A stretch of 64,000 nt of DNA from Paenibacillus whitsoniae (GTDB lineage Bacteria; Bacillota; Bacilli; Paenibacillales; NBRC-103111): the NCBI RefSeq assembly GCF_003955665.1, contig NZ_RXHU01000027.1, positions 1-64,000 of the forward strand, given 5' to 3'. The first letter of the stretch is position 1. Each line of letters opens with the position of its first letter. The notes beneath the pieces are model-generated. The model did no database searches. It was not told where the DNA came from and saw nothing but the letters and a program-made list of their open reading frames with translations. Made by a program: the position numbers and the translations under genes. This document shows, piece after piece, positions 61,565-64,000 of this stretch.

Positions 61565-62284
61565 ATGCATATCGAAGTTGTCGCCAACATCGGCGAAGCC
61601 AGAAGCGAAGAGTTTCTTCATAAAACGGTCGTTGTAGTGGACGTCCTCCGCGCAACCAGCACCATCATCACGGCACTCTCGAACGGCAGCCGCGGAATCG
61701 TTCCCGTCGAAACCGTTGTGAAAGCCAAGGAGTTGTATCGGGAAGGGGATTTGCTGGGAGGCGAGCGCTTTTGCAAAAAAATTCCCGGGTTCGATTTCGG
61801 CAACTCGCCCTTGGAGTACACCCGCGAGGCTGTGCAGGATCGGCGCATTATCTTGACGACGACCAACGGAACGCGCGGCATTCAGAAAGCGCTCAAAGCC
61901 TCGCATGTGCTCGCTGGCGCCTTGATGAACGGCCGCGCCTGCGCCGATGCCGCGATTCAACTAGGGCGAGACACCGTCATCTTGTGCGCAGGCACCCAGG
62001 ATGTATTCTCCCTGGAGGACGGTTTGTGCGCCGGGCTTATTATGCACGAAATCATTCAAAAGCTCGGAGCCGAGCACGTGCAAGCGAACGATTTCGGCAT
62101 GGCGATGCATAGCGCTTATTTGACGTGCAAGCATCGTCTGCTGGACCATCTGCTCTCTTGCAGCAATGGGAGAAAAATGAAAAAATCCGGCTTCCTCGCG
62201 GATATTATTCTATGCGCGCAAGCGAATATTTCCGAAAGCGTGCCAATTCTCGAGAACGATCACATGGTGCTGCTGCCGCGATAG
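61565..62284 (+). CDS. comB: 2-phosphosulfolactate phosphatase
   Basis: Dephosphorylates phosphosulfolactate to sulfolactate. The 239 residues show VVVDVLRATSTIITALSNG, GGERFCKKIPGFDFGNSP, TTTNGTRGI and CAGTQDVFSLEDGLCAG, all typical of the ComB family. Three bases after comA. Confidence 0.93.
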   Translation: MHIEVVANIGEARSEEFLHKTVVVVDVLRATSTIITALSNGSRGIVPVETVVKAKELYREGDLLGGERFCKKIPGFDFGNSPLEYTREAVQDRRIILTTTNGTRGIQKALKASHVLAGALMNGRACADAAIQLGRDTVILCAGTQDVFSLEDGLCAGLIMHEIIQKLGAEHVQANDFGMAMHSAYLTCKHRLLDHLLSCSNGRKMKKSGFLADIILCAQANISESVPILENDHMVLLPR

Positions 62285-62365
62285 AAAGCCGCCGCAGCAC
62301 CGGCTTCCGTTCTAAATACAAGCCCCCCTCATACAATAAAATGAACAACCTGAGGACAAGGGGTT

Positions 62366-62836
62366 ATGGGGATGAATGGAGATTTGCTGTTAGTGCTTCT
62401 GATCATTATCGGATTGATTGGCCGGTCTCCCATCATCACGACGGCAGCTTGTATTTTGCTTGCCGTGAAGCTGATCGGGCTTGACCGGTTTTTTCCTTCC
62501 ATGGAGCGCAAAGGCCTGGAACTTGGCCTGCTCTTCTTGACCATCGGCGTTCTGGTCCCTTTCGCCAGCGATCGAATCTCGATGAAGGACATTATATCCG
62601 TCTTCACGACATGGCCAGGCCTCATAGCCTTAGTGGGCGGCGCGGTCGCCACCTATATGAATGGCAAAGGCCTCGAACTACTGAAAATAGACCCACAATT
62701 AATTGTGGGTCTTGTCATTGGTTCGATCTTCGGAATTTTGTTTATGCGCGGTATCCCGGTCGGCCCATTGATGGCTGCCGGCATCACCGCATTTCTATTA
62801 AAAGTCGCTTATTTTATCGCGGACAAGTGGCACTGA
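62366..62836 (+). CDS. DUF441 (UPF0756) membrane protein
   Basis: 156 residues, about four helices, with the repeated pattern of the family ([51 protein letters not shown]). Its stop (62834-62836) touches the stop of the convergent aspartokinase gene with no base between. A 24-bp perfect palindrome lies inside the coding sequence. Start could also be the ATG at 62372. Confidence 0.88.
   Translation: MGMNGDLLLVLLIIIGLIGRSPIITTAACILLAVKLIGLDRFFPSMERKGLELGLLFLTIGVLVPFASDRISMKDIISVFTTWPGLIALVGGAVATYMNGKGLELLKIDPQLIVGLVIGSIFGILFMRGIPVGPLMAAGITAFLLKVAYFIADKWH
62689..62712. repeat. 24-bp perfect palindrome within the DUF441 gene
   Basis: AGACCCACAATT followed directly by AATTGTGGGTCT. On the minus strand the sequence after it is ATTTTC, so it could end the aspartokinase transcript about 125 bases past that gene's stop. 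Confidence 0.6.
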
Positions 62837-63355
62837 TTAACGGCGATCTTGCGGGCCGCCGACAAAGGCCTGTTCGGTTGTGTCAAGACCGTACGCCGAG
62901 TGCAGCGCGCGAATGACGTCTTGCAGCGGAGCAGCGTCGATGACACAAGACATTTTGATTTCGGACGTGGAGACGAGGGAAATCGAGATGCCCAGGTCGG
63001 AGATAACTTTGAACATCGTAGCGGCAACACCCGGCGTGCTGACCATACCGGCGCCGACGATGGATACTTTCACGAGGTTCACTTCGGACGTCACTTCGCG
63101 GAAACCGATTTCGCCGCGAATTCGTTCCAGAACGTCAAGTGCTTTTTCACGGTCGTTCAAGTTTGTTGTGAACGAGAAATCTGCGGAACCGTTGATCACA
63201 CCGCTTTGAACAATGATGTCTACGTCGATTTGCACGTCTGCGAGCGCCAGGAACACCTTGGCAAGCTGCCCAGGCTTCTCAGGGACACCCAAAATACTGA
63301 CTCTTGCTACGTTTTTGTCATAAGCGATGCCGCGGACAACGATTCCTTGCTCCAT
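62837..63355 (-). CDS. lysC: Probable aspartokinase beta subunit from an internal start
   Basis: Inside the aspartokinase frame an ATG (63353-63355, MEQGIVVRGIAYDKN) is preceded at eight bases by AAGGAGG. The product (172 residues) would be the ACT-domain part. B. subtilis LysC makes its beta subunit from an in-frame start at the same place (MEQNLIVRGIAF), so this is well supported by family knowledge. Confidence 0.7.
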   Translation of the reverse strand: MEQGIVVRGIAYDKNVARVSILGVPEKPGQLAKVFLALADVQIDVDIIVQSGVINGSADFSFTTNLNDREKALDVLERIRGEIGFREVTSEVNLVKVSIVGAGMVSTPGVAATMFKVISDLGISISLVSTSEIKMSCVIDAAPLQDVIRALHSAYGLDTTEQAFVGGPQDRR

Positions 63356-64000
63356 CACTGCTTCCTCCTTCACATTCGTTCCTTCATTATAGGTAAAGCT
63401 CGAACGCACCACGAGGGTCACGTTGTAGTTCTTTGCATATTCCACCGCACGCGGATGCAAGACGGCTGCGCCCAAGTTGGCCAGCTCCAACATTTCGTCG
63501 TAGGAGATTTCGTTCAGTTTTCTTGCGACTTTCACAATACGCGGATCAGTCGAATATACGCCGTCTACGTCGGTATAAATTTCGCAGAGGTCCGCTTTAA
63601 TCGCTGCCGCAAGCGCAACCGCCGTCGTATCCGAACCGCCGCGGCCCAGCGTCGTAATCTCGCCTTCTTGCGTCATACCTTGGAAGCCAGCAACAATGAC
63701 GACATTCCCCTGCTCGATCGCGTTCAGGACGCGCTCAGGCTGAATGTCGGTAATTCTTGCCTTGCCATGCACAGCTTCTGTATAAATCCCGCTCTGCCAA
63801 CCTGTGAACGAAACGGCTTGCTCGCCAAGATTATGTATCGCCATGGACAACAGCGCAACCGAAACTTGCTCGCCTGTCGTCAGCAGCATATCCATTTCAC
63901 GAGCCGCCGGAAGCGCTCCGTCATTAATTTGATTGGACAAGTCGATCAAATCGTCCGTTGTATCTCCCATCGCAGACACGACAATCACACAAGAATGTCC
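62837..64000 (-). CDS. lysC: Aspartokinase, LysC type (N-terminus beyond window)
   Basis: Phosphorylates aspartate at the head of the lysine/threonine/methionine pathway. The frame runs off the right edge, reading GHSCVIVVSAMGDTTDDL; roughly 40 N-terminal residues including KFGGTS are missing. Visible are REMDMLLTTGEQVSVALLSM, GFQGMTQEGEITTLGRGGSD, YTDVDGVYSTDPR and the two C-terminal ACT domains (VSIVGAGMVSTPGVAATMF). The sequence is closest to lysine-sensitive B. subtilis LysC. An internal start at 63355 could give a separate beta subunit. Confidence 0.95.
   Translation of the reverse strand, partial: GHSCVIVVSAMGDTTDDLIDLSNQINDGALPAAREMDMLLTTGEQVSVALLSMAIHNLGEQAVSFTGWQSGIYTEAVHGKARITDIQPERVLNAIEQGNVVIVAGFQGMTQEGEITTLGRGGSDTTAVALAAAIKADLCEIYTDVDGVYSTDPRIVKVARKLNEISYDEMLELANLGAAVLHPRAVEYAKNYNVTLVVRSSFTYNEGTNVKEEAVMEQGIVVRGIAYDKNVARVSILGVPEKPGQLAKVFLALADVQIDVDIIVQSGVINGSADFSFTTNLNDREKALDVLERIRGEIGFREVTSEVNLVKVSIVGAGMVSTPGVAATMFKVISDLGISISLVSTSEIKMSCVIDAAPLQDVIRALHSAYGLDTTEQAFVGGPQDRR

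Overview
The window is an almost purely chromosomal, core-genome stretch of an endospore-forming Firmicute. Gene content (spo0A, sigF, spoIIA, spoIIIA, spoVA, spoIVB, spoIIM), gene order close to the Bacillus subtilis sporulation/riboflavin/bkd/spo0A/accBC region, moderately GC-rich DNA, and Paenibacillus-style features (DUF378, YjcZ, AmaP/DUF2273 beside Asp23, SteA-like protein, short inverted-repeat elements) point to Paenibacillus or a close relative. The genus call is inference. Nearly all genes lie on the minus strand.

Layout, left to right (transcription mostly right to left). 1-6.9 kb: a DUF2953 gene with an in-frame stop, scpB-scpA (chromosome segregation), a site-2-protease-like membrane gene, and ribD-ribE-ribBA-ribH under an FMN riboswitch. 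6.9-9.3 kb: ppiB, a gene-free stretch with a large imperfect palindrome and a short tandem repeat, then lysA. 9.4-15.6 kb: spoVAF, spoVAB, spoVAA, DUF378 (plus strand), sigF-spoIIAB-spoIIAA, dacF. 15.7-21.9 kb: pdp, a membrane-anchored CuA cupredoxin, two purine nucleoside phosphorylases, deoB, xerD, yqzK. 22-24.2 kb: ald between two copies of a ~170-bp element, then fur. 24.2-28.4 kb: spoIIM, an endonuclease Q-like gene, nudF, mciZ (plus), an M20 peptidase, and a 34-codon Prli42-like gene (plus).

28.4-33.7 kb: lpdV-bkdAA-bkdAB-bkdB (branched-chain 2-oxoacid dehydrogenase), then a DUF2627 gene (plus). 33.8-38.7 kb: a SteA-like gene, a cluster of small mostly unknown genes on both strands, an MBL-fold hydrolase and a YjcZ-type micropeptide. 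38.8-43.8 kb: spo0A with a readable sigma-H promoter and three 0A boxes, spoIVB, recN, argR. 43.8-51.5 kb: a conserved unknown gene, tlyA, dxs, ispA, xseB-xseA, folD, nusB, DUF2273, continuing into amaP, asp23/gls24, accC-accB (to 54.5 kb). 54.7-60.6 kb: the full spoIIIAA-AH operon with a good sigma-E promoter, preceded by yqhV. 60.7-62.8 kb (plus): comA-comB (sulfolactate synthesis) and a DUF441 membrane gene. 62.8 kb to the edge: an aspartokinase cut by the window, with an internal ribosome-binding site and start for a beta subunit.

The genes fit one theme of growth-to-spore transition: Spo0A and sigma-F/SpoIIAB/SpoIIAA commit the cell, SpoIIM, SpoIIIA and SpoIVB drive engulfment and sigma-G/sigma-K signalling, SpoVA proteins act in germination, and MciZ blocks FtsZ in the mother cell. 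Around them are housekeeping pathways (riboflavin, nucleoside salvage, isoprenoids, one-carbon metabolism, fatty-acid initiation, branched fatty-acid primers, lysine). I saw no phage, CRISPR, insertion sequence with a transposase, tRNA or rRNA. The most notable points are the purine-site substitutions in the first purine nucleoside phosphorylase, the paired elements around ald, the divergent Asp-for-Glu metalloprotease motif, the extended MciZ, small genes that are easy to miss, and the regulatory layout of spo0A, bkd and the aspartokinase gene.
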